The notes below the pieces were generated by a model. That model ran no database searches. It was not told where the DNA came from and was given only the letters and a program-made list of their open reading frames with translations. A stretch of 64,000 bases of DNA from Prostheceraeus crozeri (Eukaryota > Platyhelminthes > Polycladida > Euryleptidae), in contig CAJQUW010015601.1 in assembly GCA_907163375.1 (NCBI GenBank), forward strand, positions 161,001 to 225,000, written 5' to 3'. The position numbers and the translations under genes were made by a program. Shown here in pieces: positions 38,472 to 55,522 of the stretch; position 1 is the first letter of the stretch; the number at the start of each line of letters is the position of its first letter.

Positions 38472-41400
38472 TTATGTCAATACATCTCCTGAATGTGGTA
38501 GCGTGAGTTTTATTCTTTTGGGTGGAGGTATGTTTGTGTCAGGATGTCCATGTGGAAGAGATGTGTTATGTCCTATCCAACACCTCTTATCATCCCACGC
38601 TGAAAGTACTCGTTTCTTGAACGTGTACGTTTTCACAGTATGAACTTGAGATTTTAAGATTGTCATATTGACAAACGTTATAGTTTTATTTTTATAGGCC
38701 TTCTTATAGGACCGATGTTTCATTTTGTGAACAATGGATTTTGATATACCTTTAGCACTATCTGCACATTCTTTTAATTTCATGGAATACATTTTAGGAC
38801 GGAGGAGAATCATTTCATCTATTTCCTTTCCTGCTGTTTCATCCTTAAAACAACCAAGTTTGGCTTTATTCTGTATGGAATAGAGTGGATGAGTGGGATT
38901 GTAGTTAGATGTGTCGAAATATTTTTCTAATGACTTGCCTACTTCATTAAAATTTAAATCTTTTTGAGTGGTAATTCCTAAAAAGAAACTATCTGTTTCA
39001 CCACCCAGCAAGCGAACCTCTTTTACGAGAGGGCATGGTTTTAATATTTTGTAGAAGAGTTGATACATTTCAAGCTTGGAATAATCTAAAACGGCTTGCC
39101 CAATATCGATGGGTTTGCACAACTCAACTTCTGATTTTATCATTTCAACACCTACAAGATCCTCATCGATGATGTCTCTATCAATGAAAAGAGGTGATGA
39201 GGTCAATTTGTGATATTTTTGTTCATCAACGACTAGTTTGTAGTTCATACGTTTTCTAACATCCTCCATGGTCTTTCCGAAAAGACGGTTATTCTTATAT
39301 TTATAAAAATCCTTTTCAAAATTATTTTGGGCGAGTGCACGTTTTTGACTGTTACTATCTATGTAGGGTTTGAGGAAGGCTTTCTGTCTAAATTTGATAA
39401 TGCGGTGAACTGACTTTAGAAGCATGCCCATTTCTAAATAGAATTTTAGTATGCAGAAGTGTACGAGATAATTTTTCTTATCATATTGGGTGAGTAATAG
39501 TTTGCGGCATGGTTTGTACCTTGGCTGTCCACACTCTGTTAAGTTATTATGAAATTGTGACATGAATGGTGAAAACATATCTTCAGTCACTTCACCAGAT
39601 TCAGGTGCGAGTGGGAAATCAGCAGTTTTATTTTTAATGCTTTTTGGATAAATCAAATCCACTTCAAAATAATATCCCCAATCACCTTCATCTGGAATCT
39701 TCAGTATGTTTGAAGGGTTGGAGTAATACTCAAGCTCATCTTGATTTAACCAACTAAACTCGGAATGAGGTAGTGGTTTAGACAGTGAACTGCCATATAA
39801 ATTATTTTGGTCATAATACTTAAGATGAGTCTGATCATCGCCTAATAATTTTGATCTTAACCTATGTTTATTTACAAATGTGAGACCACCGCGTATTCCG
39901 CGCTCAAATATATTATACATCTCCGGGTCTTGTAAGAGATGGATGGTCTCACCAGTCATTTTAAAGGCTGATTTAAAGGACATGGCTGGTAGACTGACAA
40001 AGTGGACAGGATCTAATTTGTCTTCTTCTAATGCCACTCGTCGAAATTCCTGAAAGACATCAGCCAGCAAAATGACATCTAATTCTAAGTAAGCGATCAT
40101 ATAATCGCCAAACGTTTTACTTTCAAATTTTAACCATGCCTCTTAAGCATGTTCATAATCTTCTACTGGACAATCTTGACCCGTCAAATCGTTTTGGAAT
40201 TTGTCAATGGAAGGAAGGGTTGTTTCATTTAGTTTAGACATTGAGCTAAAATACGCATAAGGAAAGACTCCTTTGCGAGTGATTATTTCATCCGTTAAGT
40301 TTGGATAGTGTTTCTTCAAAGTTTGACTATGGGGAAGAAACTTGAGATTACGAACGAGAGAAGCTAGTGACGCTGACATGAATTGGAATGAATCTAAAAA
40401 TTTTATTTCGAAGAAGACTGTCTTATTTTCTTTAGTTTTATCAACTGGTACTTTTGCTGTCATTGCCATGAATTTTTCTCTCGTTTGTGCTATTACATTA
40501 AACTGCCACGATTTCATCTGGCTCAACCCTCCTTTTATGAGCATATGACTGTCATAGCCCTTAAAGTTATGAAAAATGACGGGTAGTACACGACGTCTCA
40601 ACCTAAGTGAAAAGTTACATTTGGAGCAGAGTGCGTTTCTAAATGTACCAGTGATGTGATCATGATCACGCACTTTCTTAATTTTATCGTCATCAAACGT
40701 TTTATGACATTTAGTACAGGATGTGCAACTTTCAAATTTTTGTTTGTCTTCATCTGACATATGTAGTGATTTACGCTGCAATTGGGAATCATATGATTGT
40801 TGAAATTTAGCAGCTTTATCGAGAAATTCTAGAAATTTTGAAATGCAATCTTCACCTTGCCAAGTATGCATTTTGTTTTGTCTATTCCTAAAGTGGTCAT
40901 GCCATACTTCATAGCAGGATATGGCTGCTGGCTTGTGGATGATATCATCAATGTAGCATTCTATGTCTGCGTAAATGACACGCAGGGGACTTAATTCGTC
41001 ACCATTATCCCTATGTGAAAATATTTTATCTTTGGGCATGCGTTCCATCTGTAATTTACCTCGCTTGCACCATTCATAGTGAGTTTCAAATTTATCTTTA
41101 CTCCAAAAGGAGCGGATGCAGCGGTCGCATACAAAATGTTCACCTCTTTTAGAGTGCCCTAAGTGTGTGTACAAGCGAGAGATTTTGGGAATACCACAGT
41201 AGTGCCATTCCTCGCTATCATCTTGTTTTACTAATAAGAGGTTGACTACACGTTCATAACAAGTTGAACGTGAATTATAGCGGGCACCCTTCAACCCCTT
41301 CTCCCACACGTGAACGACAATTTTAATCTTATTATTTGATTTTCATGTTGTTACTATCACAACCTTCAAAGTCTAGTTCATCCTCCCACTGTCTATAGCT

Positions 41401-42258
41401 ATAGGTGCGATCTTGGTGCGCGTTGATATCATTATAGTGAAGGATGGATAGGACTGCATATTTGAAACACTGTGATTTACAATCGACATTGATGACAGCT
41501 TTCTTATTATACAACGTTTTTGGTAGTTTAAATGTACTTCGAGCTGCATGACTTTCTAATAGGGAAATTTTGAATATGGCTGAGTCCACACCATCAAAAA
41601 TGAGAGCGCTGTCGCGTTGATTGAATTTATCTACATTTGATTTTAAACATTGAATGTGAAAATTTAGCCAAGACTCGCAGTCTACAACTTCGGTTGCGGA
41701 AGAGGAAGGAACATGAAACTGTATTCTCTCCGTCACTTGACCCGTTTGAAAATCTATCTTAATATATTTTAGTTTAAGGTAGATGAGCGCCTTCATTCAA
41801 AAATTGTCTAAATTGTTGAAGAGCGCTTCGATAATGTTAGAATTTTGAAGGAGCCACTCAGGAAAATCTACTATTTGAGTATTGGACTCCATGCAGTAGT
41901 CGCGTACTAAATTATTATGTGAAACATTAATGAGGGAGATGGTAGAGGTACCGTTGGTGTAGTGATCATTTGCATGCGTGTGTTGAAGTCTGTGCGAAGA
42001 TCGCTGAAAGTGACTATCAAAAGAAAGAGGGCACAAATCGCAAGGAAAGGAGATGTCATCGTCAGAATCAACTTCACCTCCGGAGATTGACGCCGCTTTG
42101 CGTTGACACACACGTTGTTTGATGTGTCGAAGGAGACTGTGCTTCCTTGTAAACATATGTCCGCAGTCGGCACATTCCCACTCGTTGCCTTGTCGCGAGA
42201 GTCCTGAGCTGGAACTCACATCACCTGAAAGAGAAATCATTCTATCATCTCTGTTCAA
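38472..42258 (-). pseudogene. Protein-primed DNA polymerase B with N-terminal zinc fingers, three lesions
   Basis: Read from 42258 the gene has two C2H2-like fingers (ECADCGHMFTRKHSLLRHIK; FPCDLCPLSFDSHFQRSSH). Then come the N-terminal domain and a LYTHLGHSKRGEHFVCDRC block, exonuclease I (IYADIECYIDD), a DHDHITG Cys/His insertion, exonuclease II (FHNFKGYDSH), exonuclease III (DVILLADVFQEF), motif A (YYDQNNLYGSSL), motif B (NRLFGKTMEDVRKR) and motif C. Lesions are an in-frame TGA just after the finger segment (41797-41799), a frameshift near 41335, and an in-frame TAA at 40143-40145 before exonuclease III. Motif C reads GETDSFF with Glu where catalytic Asp is normal. The gene spans about 1.26 thousand codons, normal for animal Polintons. 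It is inactive in this copy. Confidence 0.9.
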
Positions 42259-42671
42259 GTCTCAGTGTGTTGTTACAACCTACTTTGACTCAACAACTCT
42301 AAACTTTCTTCGAGAAGGGAGGGCGTTGGTGATGAAGTTGATGCCTGAAATTGAGGAAGATGCTATTAGCCACACGTTTGAGGGAGATGAGTGAAGAAAT
42401 TTTCAACTTACCATTTCATCGAAATCGAGTTTAAGGTTGATACTTCAACAAGATAGAGACTTCACGAGAGAGCAGTTTACTTGTACTCCTCAAATATAGA
42501 ATTCGTCAGAGAACACTTCACTTATATGTCACAAAGACAGAGTGAAATGACACGAATGTTACTTTACATATATACTTTCGTATTCATCATTCATTGGCTG
42601 TTCATTCTGATTGGTTGCTTGTTGATACTTAAGAATTAGAAAACATTTCAAAGTTTTTATTCACAGTCAAC
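42259..42671. promoter_or_regulatory. Divergent promoter region between polymerase and right-end genes
   Basis: The polymerase gene leaves to the left and the gene at 42672 to the right. A CATATATAC element near 42567-42575 is a candidate TATA box for the rightward gene, about 100 bp before its ATG. A CCAAT-like ATTGG occurs at about 42592 and 42612. No gene is seen within the spacer. Confidence 0.45.
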
Positions 42672-43067
42672 ATGACAAGCCCTCCGACAACACCAAACAC
42701 AAAATTCTCTTCTCCATCCTCAACACGAAACGCTCCAACGAAGGTAGAGAAGGTGCCATTAACAGCGGACAACGAAGAGAGTGTATGTGAGAAGGAGTGT
42801 CCCGACTTAACAGGCGTGAGGTGGAAGTATCTCCAGTACGATACTGACGATGTGATGGAGATCACCAGCACCAAGCTCCTCCACCAATTATGGGAGTGGT
42901 ACACCCCTAACTCCCAGCCACGAACTATGGCGGAGTGGGAGTATATTGACAAAGTGAGGCTCGCAGTGGAAGAACGATTAAAGCAAGTGAACTGTTTTTG
43001 TTATCTATGTGAAGCCAGACTCTGGGACGATATTGACGATGAAGACCTTTTGAAATACATGCCATAA
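42672..43067 (+). CDS. Right-end small protein, 131 aa (unknown)
   Basis: The protein begins MTSPPTTPNTKFSSPSSTRN and has a folded-looking second half with GVRWKYLQYDTDDVMEIT, LLHQLWEWYTP, EWEYIDKVRLAVEERLKQ and NCFCYLCEARLWDDIDDEDL. It is acidic overall with a single CxxC pair. An AATAAA lies immediately after the stop (43068-43075). I do not recognise it. Location and small size suggest an early accessory gene. Confidence 0.6.
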   Translation: MTSPPTTPNTKFSSPSSTRNAPTKVEKVPLTADNEESVCEKECPDLTGVRWKYLQYDTDDVMEITSTKLLHQLWEWYTPNSQPRTMAEWEYIDKVRLAVEERLKQVNCFCYLCEARLWDDIDDEDLLKYMP

Positions 43068-43124
43068 TAAATTTTTATTTCGTATTATCTTTGCTTTCAT
43101 ACTGACTTACTTGAACGGGGCTTC

Positions 43125-43528
43125 AGTGGATGATTTAACCATGTATACATTTTCATTTGGAAATAGTAGCACGCTTAGTCTAACTTGTAAATCTTAAAAC
43201 ATTTCATATTGACGATGATGATAGATGAAATAGTGTCAAATAAAATTAAGATGGCTTACACTTCTGATACAGGGATAGCAATCGACTGCGATCCATGTGT
43301 AAAGAGCTTGTTAGACTACGGATGGGCTTAAGTGGATGATTTAACCATGTATACTTTTTCATTTGGAAATAGTAGCACGCTTAGTCTAACTTGTAAATCT
43401 TATAACATTTCATATGGGCGATGATGGTAGATGAAATAGTGTCAAATGAAATTAAGATAGCTTACACTTCTGATACATGGAGAGCAATCGACTGCGATCC
43501 ATGTGTAAAGAGCTTGTTAGACTACGGA
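43125..43528 (+). repeat. 198-bp direct duplication
   Basis: Copies at 43125-43322 and 43331-43528 are about 90-95 % alike by eye. The second copy contains the start of the small frame 43421-43636. The first copy breaks off after LLDYG. Confidence 0.85.
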
Positions 43529-43636
43529 AGAGAGAAGTGTGTTATGTTGCGTGTGGCGCGTGAGTGTCCTCCCATTTCATTCCATTCATCAATTCGTCTG
43601 ATTGATGGAGACAGGTGGAACTCATGGTTCTCATAA
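43421..43636 (+). CDS. Right-end small protein, 71 aa (unknown)
   Basis: The start is ATG 43421 or 43424, within the second copy of the 198-bp duplication. The product MVDEIVSNEIKIAYTSDTWR, then DCDPCVKSLLDYGREKC, then SSIRLIDGDRWNSWFS has no recognised family. The first duplication copy encodes a shorter relative ending at a stop, so the gene was partially duplicated. Confidence 0.4.
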   Translation: MMVDEIVSNEIKIAYTSDTWRAIDCDPCVKSLLDYGREKCVMLRVARECPPISFHSSIRLIDGDRWNSWFS

Positions 43637-43820
43637 CGTATGCAATGGAAAGTTTATAAGGCAACCTTCGACAGTTGGCTAAATGTCGCCCTGACGCGAA
43701 TGCATACTACGTTGAGACAGAGGCAATCACTTGCAAACATGACGCAGAGAGGTTAAACAAGATTGACCATTGCCGAATGTCCCTTGCGGTATACATAGCT
43801 ACGGGTTTCACCGCCGCCCT

Positions 43821-43973
43821 TTACAGGAACGCCCGTCGAAAGGAAGTATTACACCGAACTTCATTTGCAACGTTCAAGTTGACTGATAGCAGATTCAACT
43901 TAATGATAGTATTCGCCAGTCCGAAGACTGCCCAGGGCAAACCGCGTGGAGGTTCTATCATGTCTTGCCCCAT
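43821..43973 (-). CDS. Possible 50-aa protein encoded by the 141-bp repeat (copy A)
   Basis: On the minus strand the repeat holds GCCACCATGG, a perfect Kozak context, followed by a frame reading MGQDMIEPPRGLPWAVFGLA and ending TAA at 43821. The + strand of the same stretch is also open, so the coding strand is undecided. Copy B has the equivalent frame at 44362-44499. Confidence 0.3.
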   Translation of the reverse strand: MGQDMIEPPRGLPWAVFGLANTIIKLNLLSVNLNVANEVRCNTSFRRAFL

Positions 43974-44009
43974 GGTGGCCCTTAAGAGAGCCGATGGTTC
44001 GTTCTCGGG
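43869..44009. repeat. 141-bp right-end repeat, copy A
   Basis: It lies 17 bp beyond the stop of the minus-strand gene 44027-44281. Copies B (44395-44535) and C (44871-45011) have exactly the same length and differ at only a few positions. All three are free of stops on the + strand in the same frame (SRFNLMIVFASPKT block). Confidence 0.93.
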
Positions 44010-44026
44010 GTGTGGATTTAAGTTGA

Positions 44027-44281
44027 CTATTGGCTGGAATAGTCAATGGGTATGACGGTTAGGTTGTCATAGACCCTATACCGCCTAGGTCGTGCTGGTG
44101 CATCTGGCACCTTTCGGATGCGAGTGGTATTTGGAGTCCACACCCCATCCGTCCAAACGATCTTCTCAATCTTCCCCTTCTTCTCATCCTTTTCATCCCA
44201 CTCGTCGAGGATGACGAACTCGGGAATGGCGTTGTCTTCATCGATGAAGACGGGAATGTTGTTGGCAGATGTCGCTTCCAT
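44027..44281 (-). CDS. Right-end small acidic protein, 84 aa
   Basis: ATG at 44281 has a TATA-type sequence (CTATATAAG) about 40-50 bp upstream on the minus strand (near 44320-44328). The product MEATSANNIPVFIDEDNAIP, then DEWDEKDEKKGKIEKIVW, ends in a basic segment PARPRRYRVYDN. No family recognised. It is followed 17 bp later by repeat copy A. Confidence 0.55.
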   Translation of the reverse strand: MEATSANNIPVFIDEDNAIPEFVILDEWDEKDEKKGKIEKIVWTDGVWTPNTTRIRKVPDAPARPRRYRVYDNLTVIPIDYSSQ

Positions 44282-44394
44282 TGTGACTTGAAATTGAATG
44301 AGAAGCGCTACAATCTTCTGGCTTATATAGGGTTTTCAACAATGAATTGCTCAACAGCGAATCAAAATGCTTCAGGGATAGCAATCGACTGCAT

Positions 44395-44535
44395 AACGTT
44401 CAAGTTGACTGATAGCAGATTCAACTTAATGATAGTATTCGCCAGTCCGAAGACTGCCCAGGGCAAACCGCGAGGAGGTTCTATCAAATCTTGCCCCATG
44501 GTGGCCCTTAAGAGAGCCGGTGGTTCGTTCTCGGG
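44395..44535. repeat. 141-bp right-end repeat, copy B
   Basis: It lies 12 bp beyond the stop of the minus-strand gene 44548-44814. Its minus strand has the same GCCACCATGG start as copy A and a 45-codon frame ending at 44362. Confidence 0.93.
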
Positions 44536-44547
44536 AGTAACGTCATC

Positions 44548-44814
44548 TTACACCCTACCAATTCTGCTGAGAGAGTCTTTGACTCTCTCTTTGGTAGCAC
44601 TGTCGACTTCCACACTAACTGGTACATGGCTAAAAAGTAGAATGTAGCGCCATTCCGTTGGATTGACAACAGTTGCTGTCATCGGATTGCCAATCCGAGC
44701 AAGATTATTGTGGACTCTGTCTTGCTCCTCTAGCCTGACAAACTCCTCAAATAAATTTCGCGGCCTTAATTGCGGTCCGCGAGGAGAGCTGACTTGACTG
44801 TTCGGCGTCTGCAT
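44548..44814 (-). CDS. Right-end small protein, 88 aa
   Basis: ATG at 44814 is preceded on the minus strand by a GTATATAAACC TATA-type element near 44849-44858. The product MQTPNSQVSSPRGPQLRPRN, then FEEFVRLEEQDRVHNNLARI, ends VEVDSATKERVKDSLSRIG. A helical, charged protein with no recognised family. Confidence 0.55.
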   Translation of the reverse strand: MQTPNSQVSSPRGPQLRPRNLFEEFVRLEEQDRVHNNLARIGNPMTATVVNPTEWRYILLFSHVPVSVEVDSATKERVKDSLSRIGRV

Positions 44815-44870
44815 GATTGAAATGAAATGAAATGAGAGGCAGTGGTTTATATACCCCTCTAACGTGACGC

Positions 44871-45011
44871 AACGTTGAAGCTGACTGATAGCAGATTCAA
44901 CTTAATGATAGTATTCGCCAGTCCGAAGACTCCCCAGGGCAAACCGCGTGGAGGTTCTATCATGTCTTGCCCCTGGGTGGCCCTTAAGAGAGCCGATGGT
45001 TCGTTCTCGGG
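44871..45011. repeat. 141-bp right-end repeat, copy C
   Basis: It lies 87 bp beyond the stop of the coiled-coil gene at 45099. In this copy the Kozak ATG of copies A and B is changed to CAG, while the + strand frame stays open. Confidence 0.93.
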
Positions 45012-45098
45012 AGTGTCGTGATGGGGTGGTGAAGGCGGGCAAAGATCTGCAATGAAAATGATATGTATTAGAATAGGATATACTATCTTATTTACTTT

Positions 45099-45569
45099 TC
45101 ACTTAACAAGTTGGCCATCCTTTGGCAGTCTCGCGCGCTTCCGAATCGAGAATTTATACAGATGGCCGCGCATTCTTAGGCTGGCATGCAGACATTTTTT
45201 CGTCGGATGGCCGTTATAACATATTATAGATTCGTCGAGGCTTTGATTTACCAGTACTTCACCGTCCAAATGATTATCCCGAATAGGGATGTGAAATTCA
45301 AACAAACGATCCTCATTCACACGATTCCACTCATCCCTCATGTGCTCCAACTTCTCAAACGCCTGCCTCTCATCACCCCGCCGAGCCACAGTCCTCTCCA
45401 ACTCAACATTCCTCGCTCTCAACACACTCATCTCCTTCATAATTTCCTCAAACTTCGCTTCTGCATCTCTCATTCTTCTCTCCGCAGCACTCGCCCTCTT
45501 CTCACAGTCATCATTCTTCTCTTCCAACTCTCGCGTCTTATTCTTCAAATCAGTCACACTACGCCTCAT
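45099..45569 (-). CDS. Coiled-coil protein, 156 aa, possibly the second half of the upstream gene
   Basis: The first 75 residues form a strong heptad pattern (TRELEEKNDDCEKRASAAER; FEEIMKEMSVLRARNVELER). The second half is basic with an HLYKFSIRKRARLPKDG end. The ATG overlaps the stop of the upstream gene (ATGA, 45566-45569). The coiled coil of the upstream protein runs right up to its stop, so the two may originally have been one protein separated by a frameshift, or be translated by termination-reinitiation. Confidence 0.55.
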   Translation of the reverse strand: MRRSVTDLKNKTRELEEKNDDCEKRASAAERRMRDAEAKFEEIMKEMSVLRARNVELERTVARRGDERQAFEKLEHMRDEWNRVNEDRLFEFHIPIRDNHLDGEVLVNQSLDESIICYNGHPTKKCLHASLRMRGHLYKFSIRKRARLPKDGQLVK

Positions 45570-46276
45570 TCTAATATTCTCTCCGCTACCTCCTTCGACT
45601 TCAGTTCCTTCTTTTTCAACTCATCCAGCTCCCTTACAACTTCATCCTTCACCTTCTTCAAACTCTCATACTTATTCACCAACAAATCATGCGCCATCTG
45701 CTGCGAAACATGCTTCTTCTCTTCATCCTTCAACCACCTCGCCGACTGCATACGAATCCTACAACTCTTCACTTTTGGGGAAGATGAGCTCTTCGGGGGG
45801 TCGGTGATGACAATGTTTGACACCTCCGACGACGAAGAGCTCAACTTCCTCACACGCTTCCTCACACGCTCCCTATCTAAATCCACATCATCCTCATCAT
45901 CACTCTCAAGCACTCTCTTTCGCTCAATCTCAGCCTCCAACGACGCAACTGCTCTCGCCAACTCATCATTCTCAACAACATTCTCAACCTTACCCTCTCG
46001 CTCGATCGACAACATTCGCTCCCTCTCTTCAACAATCAACTGCGTGAATCGCACGTCATTCACCAAACCTCCACTACAGTCAGCATGCACTCTGTAGAAA
46101 CGCGCCTCATCCTCATCACCCTTCAACACTCTACACTTCACACACGCAACCCTATTCAGGATAATCATGTGGTCGGTGCCCGCCTTCTTGACATGAGCCT
46201 TGGCGTCCGCACTGCGATTGATTCGCCCACATGTGCACATCTTAATATGGAATTTGCGGTTCCTGTCATTAGCCAT
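45566..46276 (-). CDS. Zinc-binding plus coiled-coil nuclear protein, 236 aa
   Basis: The N-terminal 50 residues contain MCTCGRINRSADAKAHVKKA and ACVKCRV, a plausible C-x-C...H...CxxC zinc site. Then come VEERERMLSIEREGKVENVV, an acidic patch ESDDEDDVD next to a basic stretch RERVRKRVRKLSSSSSE (nuclear signal-like), and a C-terminal coiled coil (YESLKKVKDEVVRELDELKK). It is the rightmost gene of element 2 and transcribed inward. A TATA-type element on the minus strand is seen near 46898-46912, but it lies 0.6 kb upstream. Unknown function, probably regulatory. Confidence 0.55.
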   Translation of the reverse strand: MANDRNRKFHIKMCTCGRINRSADAKAHVKKAGTDHMIILNRVACVKCRVLKGDEDEARFYRVHADCSGGLVNDVRFTQLIVEERERMLSIEREGKVENVVENDELARAVASLEAEIERKRVLESDDEDDVDLDRERVRKRVRKLSSSSSEVSNIVITDPPKSSSSPKVKSCRIRMQSARWLKDEEKKHVSQQMAHDLLVNKYESLKKVKDEVVRELDELKKKELKSKEVAERILE

Positions 46277-47084
46277 GCCTGATTTTATCGTTAACTGTAA
46301 GATAATGAAATTTGTATAAGTTTGGAATCATGTAGTACAGTCATATTCCTAAAGTATTACACTTAGTCAGGAATGAAAGATTTGAGTATAGTGAGTGGCA
46401 CTCGATCCCGTCGACAGCCCGAAGGCCTTGTACTGATCACTAGGGAAGTGAGAGATCTTCCCCGATACCCGCTCTTTACAGCTGAAGACATCATTGTCAC
46501 TGCCCCGAAGTGGTAACAGGAACGCCGAGTCAAAGGTAGTGATCAGTAGCTGGGATCTAACCCCTCAAAGCTGCCTTAGACTTAGTTAAATTTCAAATCT
46601 GATAGCAGATTTGAACTCAGCATACTTAAAAACTTTAGTCCACATGTTAAAACTTTGAAAAAACTGAAAATTAAGAATTTTTTAAAAATTCCGCATTTTA
46701 CTACTCATACTACTTTTAAAAAATTTTATCAGTAGTAAAGACACTATCAAACTCTATCATACAAACTTTGAAGTAAGAAGATAGCTTGCCTACTTCAAAA
46801 GATAGAGTCCTTTGAAACACCCGATATCGGGAGCTCAGAGCGACGACCGTCGCTTACCTCGTCTTTCGATGAAGTGATCAGACTTACGTTGTCGGGGGTT
46901 TATATATGCTCGGAAGAAAACTTAAAATGGCTCTATCTCCGAAAGTATTCATCGTAGCGACATGCGGTTTGTTGCAAACGATTCGTCTCATCATTCTCTA
47001 TCATATGACACCTGAACCATTCTCATATGACCACGGGAAGTTGGTCCGTCAGCACATGTCCATGTAACATGCCACAAGTGAAAA
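46277..47084. other. Right subterminal non-coding region
   Basis: No gene is supported. At 46431-46550 the arms gtactgatcact and agtgatcagta form a wide stem enclosing about 90 bases. The remainder is A/T-rich with short inverted repeats (gatagcagat, aaaaatt). Confidence 0.5.
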
Positions 47085-47493
47085 AATTCCTAAGTGTGAG
47101 AGCTCCAGTGTGGTGAAAATTTTGAAAAATTTAAAACTTCCGAATTTCGACCTGGGACCTTTACCAAAACATTTTTCATCAAATTTCACTGACCTCCCCC
47201 CCTCGTTCAGAGAAATTTGATGAAAAATGTTTTGGTGACGGTCCCAGGTCGAAATGACACACTTTGGAAAATTTTCAAAATTTTACCCATACAAAGCCAC
47301 TCTGACACTTAGGATTTTTTCAGGTGAGCTCCGACCTTAAATCTTAAATGGCGTCTCACAAATAAACGAAGACAGATATGAACAAGACGTTTCTTTCACT
47401 GAATTTGTCTCACTCTTAGCTTTCAAACGAGCTATTGCACGACAAAATCCGTCCACTAGAAGCCAAGATCGAAGCGAGCTCTCCCGAGGGGGG
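47085..47493. repeat. Inverted pieces of the terminal repeat unit
   Basis: A + strand copy of the unit (cgacctgggacctttaccaaaac, 47110-47205) faces a minus-strand copy starting about 47215, making a palindrome around 47210. A further minus-oriented unit follows to 47493. Confidence 0.85.
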
Positions 47494-48139
47494 ATCAGCG
47501 AAATTTGATGAAAAATGTTTTGGTGAAGGTTCCAGGTCGAAATGCCACACTTTGGAAAATTTTCAAAATTTTACCCATACAAAGTCACTCTGACACTTAG
47601 GATTTTTTCAGGTGAGCTCCGACCTTAAATCTTAAATGGCGTCTCACATCTAAACGAAGACAGATATCAACAAGCCGTTTCTTTCACTGAATTTGTCTCA
47701 CTCTTAGCTTTCAAACGAGCTATTGCACGACAAAATCCGTCCACTAGAAGCCAGGATCGAAGCTAGCTCTCCCGAGGGTGGGGGGGACGTCAGCGAAACT
47801 TTTTCTCTCCGATTGACTTGAAACTCACCATACCGATGCAGAATTTCACGCTGAATCCGAATCTGGCCTCCGTTTTCACATCCGAGCACTGCTTCCACTC
47901 GAAACAGCCCATTTTCAACCCAACATTCATCAGATTGCACGAAAAACATCACACACTATAGCCTCAAGACAAAACCTGGCGCTCGCCCAAGTCCACCACG
48001 ACACTCTGTCGTTCCAGAGGGGGGGAGTCAGACCCGAAGCACCACGGCGGCCGACCACGACACTCTGTCGTTCCAGAGGGGGGGCGTCAGCGACGGCGGC
48101 CATCTTGCGCGGTCCAGTGGTGGAGTTTTGCTTACTACT
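47494..48139 (-). repeat. Right terminal inverted repeat of element 2
   Basis: Reverse complement of 22412-23056 with few differences. It ends GGAGTTTTGCTTACTACT directly before the TTCTTT target duplication. Confidence 0.93.
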
Positions 48140-48145
48140 TTCTTT
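48140..48145. repeat. Target site duplication TTCTTT (right copy of element 2)
   Basis: Identical to 22406-22411 and directly adjacent to the right terminus. Confidence 0.95.
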
Positions 48146-55407
<7,262 letters not shown>

Positions 55408-55522
55408 TGATCGTTATCGACCATTTTTGGATTTGTTCCATTTATCGACGTACATCATTCCTCGTGATTACATCCCGAGTCTGTCATCAACTATGAAGAA
55501 GCGGTTAAGTTTGCGACAATAA
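55408..55522 (+). CDS. TDO2: TDO last coding exon
   Basis: It encodes [20 protein letters not shown] and [17 protein letters not shown] and ends TAA at 55520-55522. The DRYK/RxFxDLF block is the conserved C-terminal helix of TDO. Confidence 0.95.

Larger units (their letters stand above)
22412..48139 (+). mobile_element. Element 2: complete Polinton/Maverick, 25.7 kb, in a TDO intron
   Basis: Terminal inverted repeats start AGTAGTAAGCAAAACTCC and end with the reverse complement. A perfect 6-bp target duplication flanks them. Between them lie the Polinton hallmark genes: protein-primed polymerase B, retroviral-type integrase, adenain-like protease, packaging ATPase and capsid genes. Extra genes include a TBP homologue, PC4-like proteins, a DEDDh exonuclease and a RING-like protein. 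Length includes a 1.9-kb Penelope-like insertion. Polymerase, integrase, capsid and accessory genes contain stops or frameshifts, so this copy cannot be autonomous. The coding strand of most late genes agrees with TDO. Confidence 0.96.

Noticed and set aside
45186..46097. 303-codon + strand frame
   Set aside because: It is antisense to the coiled-coil genes, Ser/Thr/Leu-rich and low complexity, a mirror of their biased composition.
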